Shown piece after piece: positions 7,097 to 14,780 of a stretch of DNA of 38,402 nt. The notes beneath the pieces are model-generated. The model was not told the DNA's origin, did no database searches, and worked only from the letters and a program-made list of their open reading frames with translations. The translations under genes and the position numbers were made by a program. Numbering within the stretch: the first letter of the stretch is position 1; every line of letters starts with the position of its first letter. This DNA is from Bacteroidia bacterium (GTDB lineage Bacteria; Bacteroidota; Bacteroidia; Chitinophagales; Saprospiraceae): contig JAUIKE010000070.1 in NCBI GenBank assembly GCA_030430845.1, forward strand, positions 1-38,402, given 5' to 3'.

Positions 7097-9781
7097 TTAA
7101 AAGACAACAAGTTGGATTTCCTCGCCCATGTGGACCGATTCTGCACCAGCATAGTCTGAGCGGACACAAGTAATTCCTACTTTCACCTTTGCGCCAATGG
7201 GTGCTGTAAAGGAAAAATTCAATTCTGTACGATCCTGGACACTACCCGTTGGCGTGTTTACATCTGCTGCTGTAAAAAAGCCAGAGGCAAGGACATCCAA
7301 TGTATCTTCATTTATGGCATAATAATCAACATTGCCAACTATGTTCAGCGCTCCCATCAGGTTGAATGTCTGAACATTTACCTGGAATGCATTTCCTACT
7401 CTCTGATTGAATTGTAGCGACACCCCATCCATCTGTAGGTTTTCCTTGAATCCATGCCTCCATGCACGAAGGCTCCTGAAGGCCAATTCCATGTCTCCAC
7501 GGCAAATATTATTGTAGGGTGTGGGGTATACTGTGTCTGGGGGAAGGGTCGAAGGGCTGTTGTAAAGCAGGGTGCCTGTCTCATCGCCTTTGTATAGGTT
7601 GATGTCGGCATAAACATTTGTGGCAGGGTGGTCTATCAGGTAAAAGCTCTGGCTGCCTCGGGCCATCCTGATTTTGTTGTCTATTAAGCCCTGTAGCTTG
7701 GTTTGCAACACGATATATTGATTTACCCTGAAATCAAGTGCCGTTGTAACCACATAGGGACCACCAACACTTTTTGCAAGGGATAACTCCCTTACTCTGT
7801 AAATCAATTCATTCCCTGCCGATGCCGTGTGGAAAATTGTAGGAGAAGCCTTGCTCAACGTGACCGTGCCGTTTCCAGGGTCACTTGAAATGCTGAAAGG
7901 AAAGTTGGACACAAGCAGTATGTCTGGATCTCCATTCGATGGTCTTTCAAGTATATCAACTTTCGGTGCGGCAGCGAACATGCTTGCCCCATTGAAAGGA
8001 TAAATCCCAAAATTATCCCAACTCAGCTTCATCTCTGTTAAAGAGCCTGAAGCCACACCTTCTACGATATCGAAAATGCTTACACCAGCATCGCTATACA
8101 GCTTTTCCGGATCAGGAAAATAGCTGTCATTCGTTTCAATATCGACTGTAGAGCCGTCGGCATAATGGTGAATGATATTCACCTGCATCCGAATCTCGGT
8201 GATCTCAGCCTGAAGTATATCAATCAGGCTACTTGCCGTAATTGTATCTCCTACATTGCTAAATATTGCCTGAAGGGCAGCAGGAAGAATCGCAACATCT
8301 ATAGCTGCAAAGCCTGGGTCAATATACAAGTTGTAGGTAGCAGCATAAGCGCCCCCAACCACATGCATATTCAGTACATACTCATCACTTCCTGGTAAAT
8401 AGCCGGGATCATAAGTCTCTGGATCAGACTCGTCTGAAAATGTCCACGACACGGGATCGTTTGCTCCGCCATCGTTTATTATTACCGTGTTCTCAGGGTA
8501 GGCCTTTACCGTTTCGGCCAGGAGGATCGTTCCGCCGGCGTCTCCAAATACGCTCAATTTGGCAACGCTCCCTGCCAGAAGCGGTGCCGTTGCTTCCACC
8601 CAGGGTGATGAGGATGGAACCACTGCCGAAAAAATATCATAGGTGGAATCGCCATCTGTATCAATTGCAAGTTGTACATAGGGACCAACCGAGCCTGTGT
8701 GGTCAATTCGAAAGGCTGATCCTGTATGAATCGCAGATGCGATAAAGGCTTCTGCGGCGATTACCTCGATGCCGACATTTGCTGTATCCTGAGCGGCAGG
8801 TACGCCGTCGTCTTCTATTGTGTAGTCAAACGAATATATTCCAGGCAATTGTTCTATAGGAGCTGACACTTGTAATGTTCCTGATACATTCCGCCAAACT
8901 GCAATTCCGTCAGCAGTCGTAATTGCATTTATAATCCCATCTCCCAGGATAGGCTGCCCATCTACCGATATAACTTGCAAGTTGTCTGTATCTATGTCAT
9001 TTGCCAGCACGTCCAACTCTGATCCAGATGGACTGCCTGCATATATTGCGACAGCAGAAAAATCGTCATCAACAGCATCGGTTGTGTTGGGGATGAATGC
9101 GATCGTGGATGGGGTAGCAGCGGGAATGCTTACCGAATCCTTATAGGTATGAATCACCTGCAAGGAAAAATCTAGCTGTGTAATGCCTCTTATTAGCAAG
9201 TCTTCATTACTCTCGACATCCAGGCCTGATCCATCTGCATCTATGAAAGGCAGGGCCGAGACATCTGGTATTTGACCCTCAATCCAACTAATTGTGTAAT
9301 TAGTTAACACGCCATCATTCACATCAATACTCAACTGGAATTGGTCCTTACCCACAATGTAGATTTGGCCATTGCTCCCGGGAATTTCATCGGGAGTTGC
9401 GTTTGAATAGTTGATGCGAATACTGTCTGATGGAGAGGCTGGCGGAACAAGGGAAAGAGAGGGGCTTGGCACTCTCTTTATGTCAAAAGATGATGGGCTT
9501 GCTGGATAGTCAAGGGCATCTGCGAAGGCGTAGGCAATAAGGTAATGCCCATTCGCAACCACAAGGCCCGAGTCAATGATATTGGCAGCTGTATTTTCCT
9601 CTGGTAATGACAGGGAATCTGGTCCACCGTCCTGATTTGTGTCTACACCAGCAGCTACCTGCCCCCCTGTACCAGCTGTATTTATATTCGATGTGCCTAA
9701 AACAAATCCTGTCACACGGGCGAAAAGATTCCCATGCGACATATATTTACAAGATGGAGAATTGTTCGTTGAAAGAATCAT
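7097..9781 (-). CDS. Large multi-domain beta-sandwich protein, putative fibre or spike, 894 aa
   Basis: The longest gene in the window. It contains Ig/cadherin-like modules: around residues 235-330 the pattern DAVDDDFSAVAI...ELDVLANDIDTDN followed by a YSFDYTIEDDG stretch is typical of VCBS/cadherin-like repeats of bacterial adhesins. Asp-rich turns such as DTDGDSTYD and DADGSG suggest calcium sites. There is no signal peptide and no sorting domain, so it is unlikely to be an exported host adhesin. Start at 9781 or at the internal Met (MSHGNLFARV) at 9742. In this neighbourhood a receptor-binding spike is plausible. Confidence 0.68.
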   Translation of the reverse strand: MILSTNNSPSCKYMSHGNLFARVTGFVLGTSNINTAGTGGQVAAGVDTNQDGGPDSLSLPEENTAANIIDSGLVVANGHYLIAYAFADALDYPASPSSFDIKRVPSPSLSLVPPASPSDSIRINYSNATPDEIPGSNGQIYIVGKDQFQLSIDVNDGVLTNYTISWIEGQIPDVSALPFIDADGSGLDVESNEDLLIRGITQLDFSLQVIHTYKDSVSIPAATPSTIAFIPNTTDAVDDDFSAVAIYAGSPSGSELDVLANDIDTDNLQVISVDGQPILGDGIINAITTADGIAVWRNVSGTLQVSAPIEQLPGIYSFDYTIEDDGVPAAQDTANVGIEVIAAEAFIASAIHTGSAFRIDHTGSVGPYVQLAIDTDGDSTYDIFSAVVPSSSPWVEATAPLLAGSVAKLSVFGDAGGTILLAETVKAYPENTVIINDGGANDPVSWTFSDESDPETYDPGYLPGSDEYVLNMHVVGGAYAATYNLYIDPGFAAIDVAILPAALQAIFSNVGDTITASSLIDILQAEITEIRMQVNIIHHYADGSTVDIETNDSYFPDPEKLYSDAGVSIFDIVEGVASGSLTEMKLSWDNFGIYPFNGASMFAAAPKVDILERPSNGDPDILLVSNFPFSISSDPGNGTVTLSKASPTIFHTASAGNELIYRVRELSLAKSVGGPYVVTTALDFRVNQYIVLQTKLQGLIDNKIRMARGSQSFYLIDHPATNVYADINLYKGDETGTLLYNSPSTLPPDTVYPTPYNNICRGDMELAFRSLRAWRHGFKENLQMDGVSLQFNQRVGNAFQVNVQTFNLMGALNIVGNVDYYAINEDTLDVLASGFFTAADVNTPTGSVQDRTELNFSFTAPIGAKVKVGITCVRSDYAGAESVHMGEEIQLVVF

Positions 9782-9848
9782 TTGCTGGTAATGAATGTGG
9801 GGCTATTATATGCTGGGAATCAGGGGAATACTGGAATACTGACAGCTT

Positions 9849-9995
9849 CTACTTCAGCTCCAGGTCGTAATCATATACATAAATGCGAGAGGATCCCTCT
9901 TTCTGGAATAATTGCCAGAGCTTATGCGCAAGGGCAATTACTCCCATAAGAAAAAGAATTCCTCCCACATATATTATTACATGCTTATTAGGCAT
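9849..9995 (-). CDS. Small single-pass membrane protein, 48 aa
   Basis: Found by translating the gap between two genes. ATG at 9995, TAG at 9851-9849. Reads MPNKHVIIYVGGILFLMGVI, then ALAHKLWQLFQKEGSSRIYV and YDYDLELK. One membrane segment (about 6-23) is followed by a charged tail. It starts 6 nt downstream of the 131-residue gene's stop (10001), in the same direction, and shares the layout of its neighbours. A small virion-membrane component is likely by context. Confidence 0.62.
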   Translation of the reverse strand: MPNKHVIIYVGGILFLMGVIALAHKLWQLFQKEGSSRIYVYDYDLELK

Positions 9996-10000
9996 TTCTT

Positions 10001-10396
10001 TTAGGCATTTCTTGATAGCCGCATAACTGGCGTTACAAGGTCAGAATCTAAACCTGTGACATTTTTCCCGTCTGCCGTTTTAGAGGGGTGGTAAATAGAT
10101 TGCTGAACATTATCGCGATCAATGGGGACGGTGCTTTGGGTACCTGTAGACGGTGCCTGGGTTGCAGTTCCGGAACCGGATGTCGCAGGTATCTGTGCGG
10201 CTGCATCTTTGTCGATTTCCTTTTTCTCAGGAGCCGTACTCATGAGAACATAGTTGATCGCGAAGAAGAGCAAGACAGAACCAGCCAGGGCTGCTCCATA
10301 GGCGAGTTTCGAAGCTTTTTTTCTATACAAGACAAAAGAGCTAATCACCAGGCCAATCAAGCTGATAATGAGCGAAATAATTTGATGCTTTTTCAT
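10001..10396 (-). CDS. Two-pass membrane protein with Pro/Thr-rich tail, 131 aa
   Basis: Two hydrophobic segments (about 6-24 and 33-52) separated by RKKASK, then a low-complexity Ala/Thr/Ser/Gly tail (QIPATSGSGTATQAPSTGTQ) ending in RLSRNA. Such tails are typical of exposed or linker regions of membrane structural proteins. Tandem with five other membrane-protein genes on minus. Function unknown; membrane location well supported. Confidence 0.65.
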   Translation of the reverse strand: MKKHQIISLIISLIGLVISSFVLYRKKASKLAYGAALAGSVLLFFAINYVLMSTAPEKKEIDKDAAAQIPATSGSGTATQAPSTGTQSTVPIDRDNVQQSIYHPSKTADGKNVTGLDSDLVTPVMRLSRNA

Positions 10397-10440
10397 TTTT
10401 TTTGATAGGATTGAAAATTATTTGAGAATCGTGACAAGGT

Positions 10441-10977
10441 TTAGACAAGCGAGAACAATGTCTGCTGATTTGTGTCCTTATCAAGCGTAAGGCTCAGTGC
10501 ATTCATAGAGGTTTCTTTCTTCCCCGTTGCGATGAAGAGCATTTGTTCTGTTTTCTTGCCAAATTTCCCGTCTACTTTGAGAGCTTCAATTTGATTTGTT
10601 CCCGTCTGGAATTTCAGAACCATGTTGCCATCTATAAAGAGTTTGTCAAATCGGCTGCGTATCGCTTTCTCCCGCTCTGTGGAAGGCTGGATGTCCCCTC
10701 CGAGTATTTTGTTCATTCGGGGCAAGTATTCATTCAGGCGCTTTTGCAAGGCCTCATTTTCGTTGCTGTAGGGGCAAATTGTCCCTATACAACTGGCTTT
10801 CAGGTTCTTCTCCATGTCTACTTGAAGAGTAGCGGCGGTCCCAGATGTTGTTGTACCGCCACCCTTGGCGGTATTGGCTGGAGATAATCCATTTCGTTTT
10901 TTTCGGTACCACATAACCGATCCTGCCCCTATAGCAAGGACAAAGACGGTCAAAATGATCCATATCCACTGTTTCAT
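10441..10977 (-). CDS. Membrane-anchored peptidoglycan-binding protein, 178 aa
   Basis: Residues 4-24 form a membrane anchor (WIWIILTVFVLAIGAGSVMWY) followed by RKKR and a Gly/Thr linker. The C-terminal domain contains IEALKVDGKFGKKTEQMLF (about residues 127-145), matching the core of PG_binding_1 repeats (VDGxFGxxT). Its ATG directly follows the TAA of the upstream 51-codon gene, indicating coupled translation. Expected to hold the cell wall during virion attachment or entry. The domain call is good; the role is inferred from the cluster. Confidence 0.72.
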   Translation of the reverse strand: MKQWIWIILTVFVLAIGAGSVMWYRKKRNGLSPANTAKGGGTTTSGTAATLQVDMEKNLKASCIGTICPYSNENEALQKRLNEYLPRMNKILGGDIQPSTEREKAIRSRFDKLFIDGNMVLKFQTGTNQIEALKVDGKFGKKTEQMLFIATGKKETSMNALSLTLDKDTNQQTLFSLV

Positions 10978-11133
10978 TTATAGTATAGATTTTAGGGTGA
11001 AGTATAGGAGAATTAACAAGCCTGCAAGTGAAGCAATCAGGACGATTTGCTGATTGTCAAGCAGGAAGTCAACTTCTGTCTTGAAGGCCTGGCTTGGAAC
11101 CAGACTGTTAACAATGTCTTGTAGTATGTTCAT
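10978..11133 (-). CDS. Small single-pass membrane protein, 51 aa
   Basis: Found by translating the gap. ATG at 11133, TAA at 10980-10978. Reads MNILQDIVNSLVPSQAFKTE followed by VDFLLDNQQIV and a hydrophobic segment LIASLAGLLILLYFTLKSIL at the C-terminus. It begins 2 nt after the 144-residue gene's stop, and the next start codon abuts its stop. The tight packing on both sides makes it very likely real. Tail-anchored type; probable virion-membrane protein. Confidence 0.72.
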   Translation of the reverse strand: MNILQDIVNSLVPSQAFKTEVDFLLDNQQIVLIASLAGLLILLYFTLKSIL

Positions 11134-11135
11134 GA

Positions 11136-11570
11136 TCAGATGATGAATTGACCTACACTAATTGTTGCCTGGGAGATTCCAGGATTCGCATTCACATAGG
11201 CGGTAATTGCATCACGCAGGGGTTTATTTACAATTGCCTGATAACCATCGGGCCTGATATTGTATCCTTTAAACCACGCGTACATCGCGCGCCAATATGG
11301 TTCTACTTGACTGTTCCGCTGTGCTGGGTTGTCTACATGAGACAAAAACAAATCACCTGCTGCGGTCCACACCTTGTCGTCATCGGCCTTTTGTGACCAG
11401 TCGCCGAGGGATTCCCTGAGTCCTGCCCATTGATCTCTGGGTTCTTCCGGAGATTTTCCAACCAGGCCAAAAGAGGTTGTTTTTTTACGGAGAGCAAAGA
11501 AAGCGATGATGACTATTGCCAACACCGCCAGGACTATCCAGAAGATACGGTTATTAAATATCTTTTTCAT
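11136..11570 (-). CDS. Single-pass membrane protein, 144 aa
   Basis: N-terminal anchor at residues 9-27 (RIFWIVLAVLAIVIIAFFAL) followed by RKK and a soluble domain with conserved-looking Trp residues (DQWAGLRESLGDWSQ, EPYWRAMYAWFKGYN). The same design of a short cytosolic start, one membrane segment, RKK and a soluble domain occurs in the 138- and 178-residue proteins. Packed 1 nt from the upstream gene. Unrecognised domain; structural role by context. Confidence 0.68.
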   Translation of the reverse strand: MKKIFNNRIFWIVLAVLAIVIIAFFALRKKTTSFGLVGKSPEEPRDQWAGLRESLGDWSQKADDDKVWTAAGDLFLSHVDNPAQRNSQVEPYWRAMYAWFKGYNIRPDGYQAIVNKPLRDAITAYVNANPGISQATISVGQFII

Positions 11571-11571
11571 G

Positions 11572-12258
11572 TTATTTTAGGCGTTTGTAGAGGATTAATC
11601 CAATCAGGCCAACCGCGATAGTCCCAACCACGATCAGTGCTGTCCTGATAAACTTGCTGGAAGACTGGCTTGGATTTGGGTTCTGGACATTTGGCTGGGA
11701 TGAATTGCTCGGGAGAGGTTGTCCATTGAGGATTTGTGAGGCCACACCTCCTAAAGCCAACAGGAGGTCTGAGACGGTGTTGAAATCCACGCCATCCCAG
11801 AAACCTCCAGGAGAGGTCGAACTTTTTCCGTTGTCGCTGACAATTACGCCCGCATCTCCTTCGAAGTTAAAACCCTGTCTGGACAAGTTGGAAGTGGGTG
11901 TTTTTGACTCTTCAACATATCCAAGGAGGCGACTTACCTGGCTTTCTGGCAAATTCCCCAGAGATGATCCTACAGCAGATGCCGCATCACGCAATTCTTT
12001 GCTGCTCGTTGACTTAAGGCTGATATTACCGTCAAGTACCGCTGAATCAGCAAGGCTTCGGGCATAAGCTATTCGACCTTGCGGCCAGAGACTTGCTGAT
12101 TCCTCCAGGACTTTGAGCATAGCTGCCGCGTTCTGTGGGACATCAGAGAGTATAGCACCCTTTAGGCGCGCTTGTGCATATCCATTCTGGATATAGCTTG
12201 CCGTCCACTTGCTTGCATATGTTGCAATAAATGATAAAAGAGAACTCGCTTGATCCAT
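11572..12258 (-). CDS. Tail-anchored helical protein, 228 aa
   Basis: An Ala/Ser-rich helical body is followed by a Ser/Asn/Pro linker (QPLPSNSSQPNVQNPNPSQ, about 178-196) and a C-terminal membrane segment (about 203-223, TALIVVGTIAVGLIGLILY) ending in KRLK. It is the first gene after the capsid candidate, separated from it by a hairpin at 12288-12317. The layout suits a vertex- or membrane-associated minor capsid protein. No family recognised. Confidence 0.65.
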   Translation of the reverse strand: MDQASSLLSFIATYASKWTASYIQNGYAQARLKGAILSDVPQNAAAMLKVLEESASLWPQGRIAYARSLADSAVLDGNISLKSTSSKELRDAASAVGSSLGNLPESQVSRLLGYVEESKTPTSNLSRQGFNFEGDAGVIVSDNGKSSTSPGGFWDGVDFNTVSDLLLALGGVASQILNGQPLPSNSSQPNVQNPNPSQSSSKFIRTALIVVGTIAVGLIGLILYKRLK

Positions 12259-12287
12259 GTGCTTTCGATATTAAGGGTTTGAAAATA

Positions 12288-12317
12288 GCAAGCAGCTCTC
12301 ACCGAGAAGCTGCCTGC
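12288..12317 (-). terminator. Hairpin between capsid candidate and downstream genes
   Basis: Inverted arms GCAAGCAGCT (12288-12297) and AGCTGCCTGC (12308-12317), 9 of 10 paired, extended inward by CTC/GAG. On minus it is followed by TATTTTC, a weak U tract. It may partially terminate transcription or cap the capsid mRNA 3' end, so that the capsid gene is expressed more than the genes after it. Confidence 0.5.
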
Positions 12318-12340
12318 TTTGTGTTGGTAGCACAGAGGGA

Positions 12341-13045
12341 TTAACCCTGATTGTTAGGGTCGTACCAAGCCGACTGGGCGAAGAATGGCACAGAGAATTC
12401 AAACTCGATATACGTTCCAGCCTTAAGGCTTTCCAGAATAAGAGCCTGCTGCTCTGCAACAAAAAGCAGTTCGGAATCTTCAATTACATGATTGAAGGTA
12501 GATGGAGAACCATTTGGATGCTCCCAGTCGTCATCGAGGTTGATACGCTTGATGATCTGCATGTCCAGGCTGGGCTTCTGCGTGTACTGGACGAGGCGAT
12601 TTCCAACCATATTATCCTCGTCATTTGTCCGGACACTCAACCTCCCCAAACGGGTGGCAGTATGAGAGAAGCGGGCTGCAATCTGAGAGTAAGCGCCATC
12701 CGAGCTTGATTTCGGGCTGTAGATGTTTCCACCACCAAAATCAATACTCATAGAGACATCAGGCAATGAAACCGCGATGCTGTCAAAGAATGCATTGAGA
12801 TCGAAGTCGGCATTCAGCCCAATAAATCCAGGGATAACCGGGAGGTTTGCATAGTCATCAGCACCACCATTTGTGATGCGCAGGCGAAACTTCTCGCCCG
12901 CAGAGGGGTCTACGTGAGCTAAAAAGGAGTCGTTGAGACTTCCGCCTGTACCAACAGACTTGTTGGCATTTCCAGGCGTAACTTGGGGTGTCATGAGCTG
13001 GGGGGTTGACATAGTAAAATTCAGATTTTTAGTGAAACTTGGCAC
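12341..13045 (-). CDS. Candidate major capsid protein, 234 aa
   Basis: A soluble, beta-rich protein without signal peptide or membrane segment, ending in VPFFAQSAWYDPNNQG. Alternating strands (FRLRITNGGADDYANLPVI, GLNADFDLNAFFDSIAVSLP, YIEFEFSVPFF) and length are compatible with a jelly-roll capsid protein such as the small coat proteins of internal-membrane phages. It has a 169-nt gap of its own upstream, with a terminator beyond it, and a hairpin downstream, an arrangement expected for the most abundant virion protein. Start at 13045 or at the internal MSTPQLMT (13012). Capsid identity is inference; no family is recognised with certainty. Confidence 0.5.
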   Translation of the reverse strand: MPSFTKNLNFTMSTPQLMTPQVTPGNANKSVGTGGSLNDSFLAHVDPSAGEKFRLRITNGGADDYANLPVIPGFIGLNADFDLNAFFDSIAVSLPDVSMSIDFGGGNIYSPKSSSDGAYSQIAARFSHTATRLGRLSVRTNDEDNMVGNRLVQYTQKPSLDMQIIKRINLDDDWEHPNGSPSTFNHVIEDSELLFVAEQQALILESLKAGTYIEFEFSVPFFAQSAWYDPNNQG

Positions 13046-13156
13046 GATGTCATTAATCGCTTGTTTAGACCCTATATAAGTTCAAACCCTGCTCCATCAA
13101 CATCCTAAGTTGATAGATATAAATGTGCCTTAACAAATTTGGTGGGAGTTGAGATA
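13046..13156 (-). promoter_or_regulatory. Probable promoter region of capsid operon
   Basis: This AT-rich gap lies between the terminator at 13157-13184 and the capsid candidate. On minus it contains TTTGTTAAGG followed by AT-rich sequence and a second TTTGAAC...TATATAG stretch, loosely like Bacteroidota sigma-ABfr promoters (TTTG near -33). The exact start cannot be fixed by eye. Confidence 0.35.
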
Positions 13157-13184
13157 AAAAAAGCCGCACAGAGGCGGCTTTTTT
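13157..13184 (-). terminator. Bidirectional intrinsic terminator
   Basis: Perfect 11-bp arms: AAAAAAGCCGC (13157-13167), loop ACAGAG, GCGGCTTTTTT (13174-13184). The GC core with an A tract on one side and a T tract on the other works on both strands. On minus it ends the transcript carrying the ATPase and lysozyme genes, so the capsid candidate below it probably has its own promoter. Confidence 0.85.
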
Positions 13185-13214
13185 GCTTTCGCATGGGATT
13201 GTGTCGGATAATAG

Positions 13215-13979
13215 CTACATGCAATACAACAACAATCCAGCAGTTATTGAGACAAGGATACACATTCGGATTGTACGCAATGACCCTGTATATGACAGTG
13301 CTATATGAGGTGGAAGTACTTTCCTTTTGTCTTTCGAAGCTAATTTTTGCCCTGCTCTGCCTACTCTCTTAATCTGGCTTTCCAAATCCACCAAAGGATT
13401 ATTAAAATCAGTATATAGCTCGGGTACCTGCCAGCTCAAAAAGCATGCTTTCCACGAAGGAGCTATTTCCTTGCCGTAGATATGTAGCAAGATTTGCCGG
13501 CGCGCATCATTGAATCTGTTGAAAATTGCTGACGGGAAGTTGTCAGTAAGCATATTGAGTGCTATTACCGTCCTCCTATCCATTTTTCCGGAAATCTTTA
13601 CCTGATGTCCATACTGCCTGCAAAGGCATTGAAGGATATTGATAGCGTATGATCCGATATGGTGATAGCCATCCATTATACAATTTGCTATTTCTTGATC
13701 CCTGATCTGATCCCCTAGAATCTGATTCCACAACGTCTCCCTGTAAAAATTTGCTGCATCGGCTAAATCAAGCCTCGATATATAGTTTCTTGTCGGGATA
13801 CTATTTTTTACATGATAGTACTCACTTGCAGGAATCCCCCAGGCGCTCCCGATTAGCATTCCATCGACATAATGCGAGGGGTTATTTGGATCGCGGTAAA
13901 AGGGACGTTCTCCTTCCTGTCCATAGTTTTCTACCTGGCTCTCCAGAAGGAGATCGAGTGCATCATAAAAGTCAGCCAT
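13215..13979 (-). CDS. GH108-like lysozyme with C-terminal membrane segment, 254 aa
   Basis: The layout follows the GH108/N-acetylmuramidase family: an N-terminal ALDLLLESQVENYG segment (Glu13 the likely catalytic residue), LADAANFYRETLWNQILGDQ, then a helical part resembling PG_binding_3 (IANCIMDGYHHIGSYAINIL...GKMDRRTVIALNML). The usual EGG motif is not intact, so catalysis is uncertain. The last 18 residues (RMCILVSITAGLLLYCM) are a membrane segment, unlike free endolysins and like virion-membrane transglycosylases. It lies between the ATPase gene and a terminator. Confidence 0.62.
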   Translation of the reverse strand: MADFYDALDLLLESQVENYGQEGERPFYRDPNNPSHYVDGMLIGSAWGIPASEYYHVKNSIPTRNYISRLDLADAANFYRETLWNQILGDQIRDQEIANCIMDGYHHIGSYAINILQCLCRQYGHQVKISGKMDRRTVIALNMLTDNFPSAIFNRFNDARRQILLHIYGKEIAPSWKACFLSWQVPELYTDFNNPLVDLESQIKRVGRAGQKLASKDKRKVLPPHIALSYTGSLRTIRMCILVSITAGLLLYCM

Positions 13980-13997
13980 AGTATATATAGTTTCTTG

Positions 13998-14780
13998 TTA
14001 GATTGCATCGAGTGGGGTATGCACTTCGATTGTTAGATTGTAATAACTGTCAGTCGTATCCCGGATAGGTCGACCTTCTACTTTGTCCCATGTTTTTTTG
14101 AGCTTATCAAACAACTTTGGGTTGAGTCGGTCTTTGAATCGCGGAGAAAGCGGTCCGCCTTCTTTGAACTTAATTATGTAATGACACATTTCCATCACCT
14201 CAATCGGTATGCGAAAGTTATTGTGAAAACACATAACCAGGTCAAGTCCGTAATGGGTCAATTCATACATGAGCGCACGTAGTTCTCTTGAAAGTTGATT
14301 CACCTCCTTAGAAGTTGCGTCTGTTACAAGAATCATGCTGTTACGTACATTTTCTTTCAGAAAAGTAAGGAAATCCGGATAGGGAACCTGGTAGGATACC
14401 CTAAACTTGTCGATATAATAACGGCCATTTTTATTGCTGGTTATCGTTGTTTTCAACGTTCCACTTTTGTCTTCTGAGAATACATTTGCGATCCAGATAT
14501 TTCCATCCGACTTCTTGAGTACGACACCCTGTATCAGTATACCATCGTGTCGGCGGAAGCTTACAAAATCTCCCGTTTGTATCCGGCTGGGTTGAAGCAC
14601 AAGGCCAGGCTTGTACTGTGACAAGTCCCGAATGACAGGCAATGCACGAAGCGTTGCGTCATCAGGGTTGTCATATACAAGCACTGGTTGCGTACTCTGA
14701 AATATCAGTTTCTTGGCAAGGGTAGACTTCCCACAGCGTTGTTGGCCAATTATGACTGTAAAAATTCGCTGCTTTCTCAT
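13998..14780 (-). CDS. P-loop ATPase, putative genome-packaging ATPase, 260 aa
   Basis: Walker A is GQQRCGKST at residues 12-20. A hydrophobic strand ending in Asp (SMILVTDAT, 148-156) is the likely Walker B, followed by SRELRALMYELTHYGLDLVMCFHNNFRIP, which resembles the arginine/polar sensor region of FtsK-HerA type packaging ATPases (A32/PRD1 P9 group). Between the two lies an insertion of about 65 residues with a QTGDFVSFRRHDGILIQG stretch that looks like a small beta-barrel. Its start overlaps the upstream stop by 4 nt (ATGA). No large terminase is present in the window. A Zot-like or unrelated P-loop role is the alternative. Confidence 0.65.
   Translation of the reverse strand: MRKQRIFTVIIGQQRCGKSTLAKKLIFQSTQPVLVYDNPDDATLRALPVIRDLSQYKPGLVLQPSRIQTGDFVSFRRHDGILIQGVVLKKSDGNIWIANVFSEDKSGTLKTTITSNKNGRYYIDKFRVSYQVPYPDFLTFLKENVRNSMILVTDATSKEVNQLSRELRALMYELTHYGLDLVMCFHNNFRIPIEVMEMCHYIIKFKEGGPLSPRFKDRLNPKLFDKLKKTWDKVEGRPIRDTTDSYYNLTIEVHTPLDAI

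Noticed and set aside
9849..12258. Small membrane proteins as parts of a conjugation (type IV secretion) apparatus
   Set aside because: No VirB4, coupling protein, relaxase or other conjugation gene is visible in the window.
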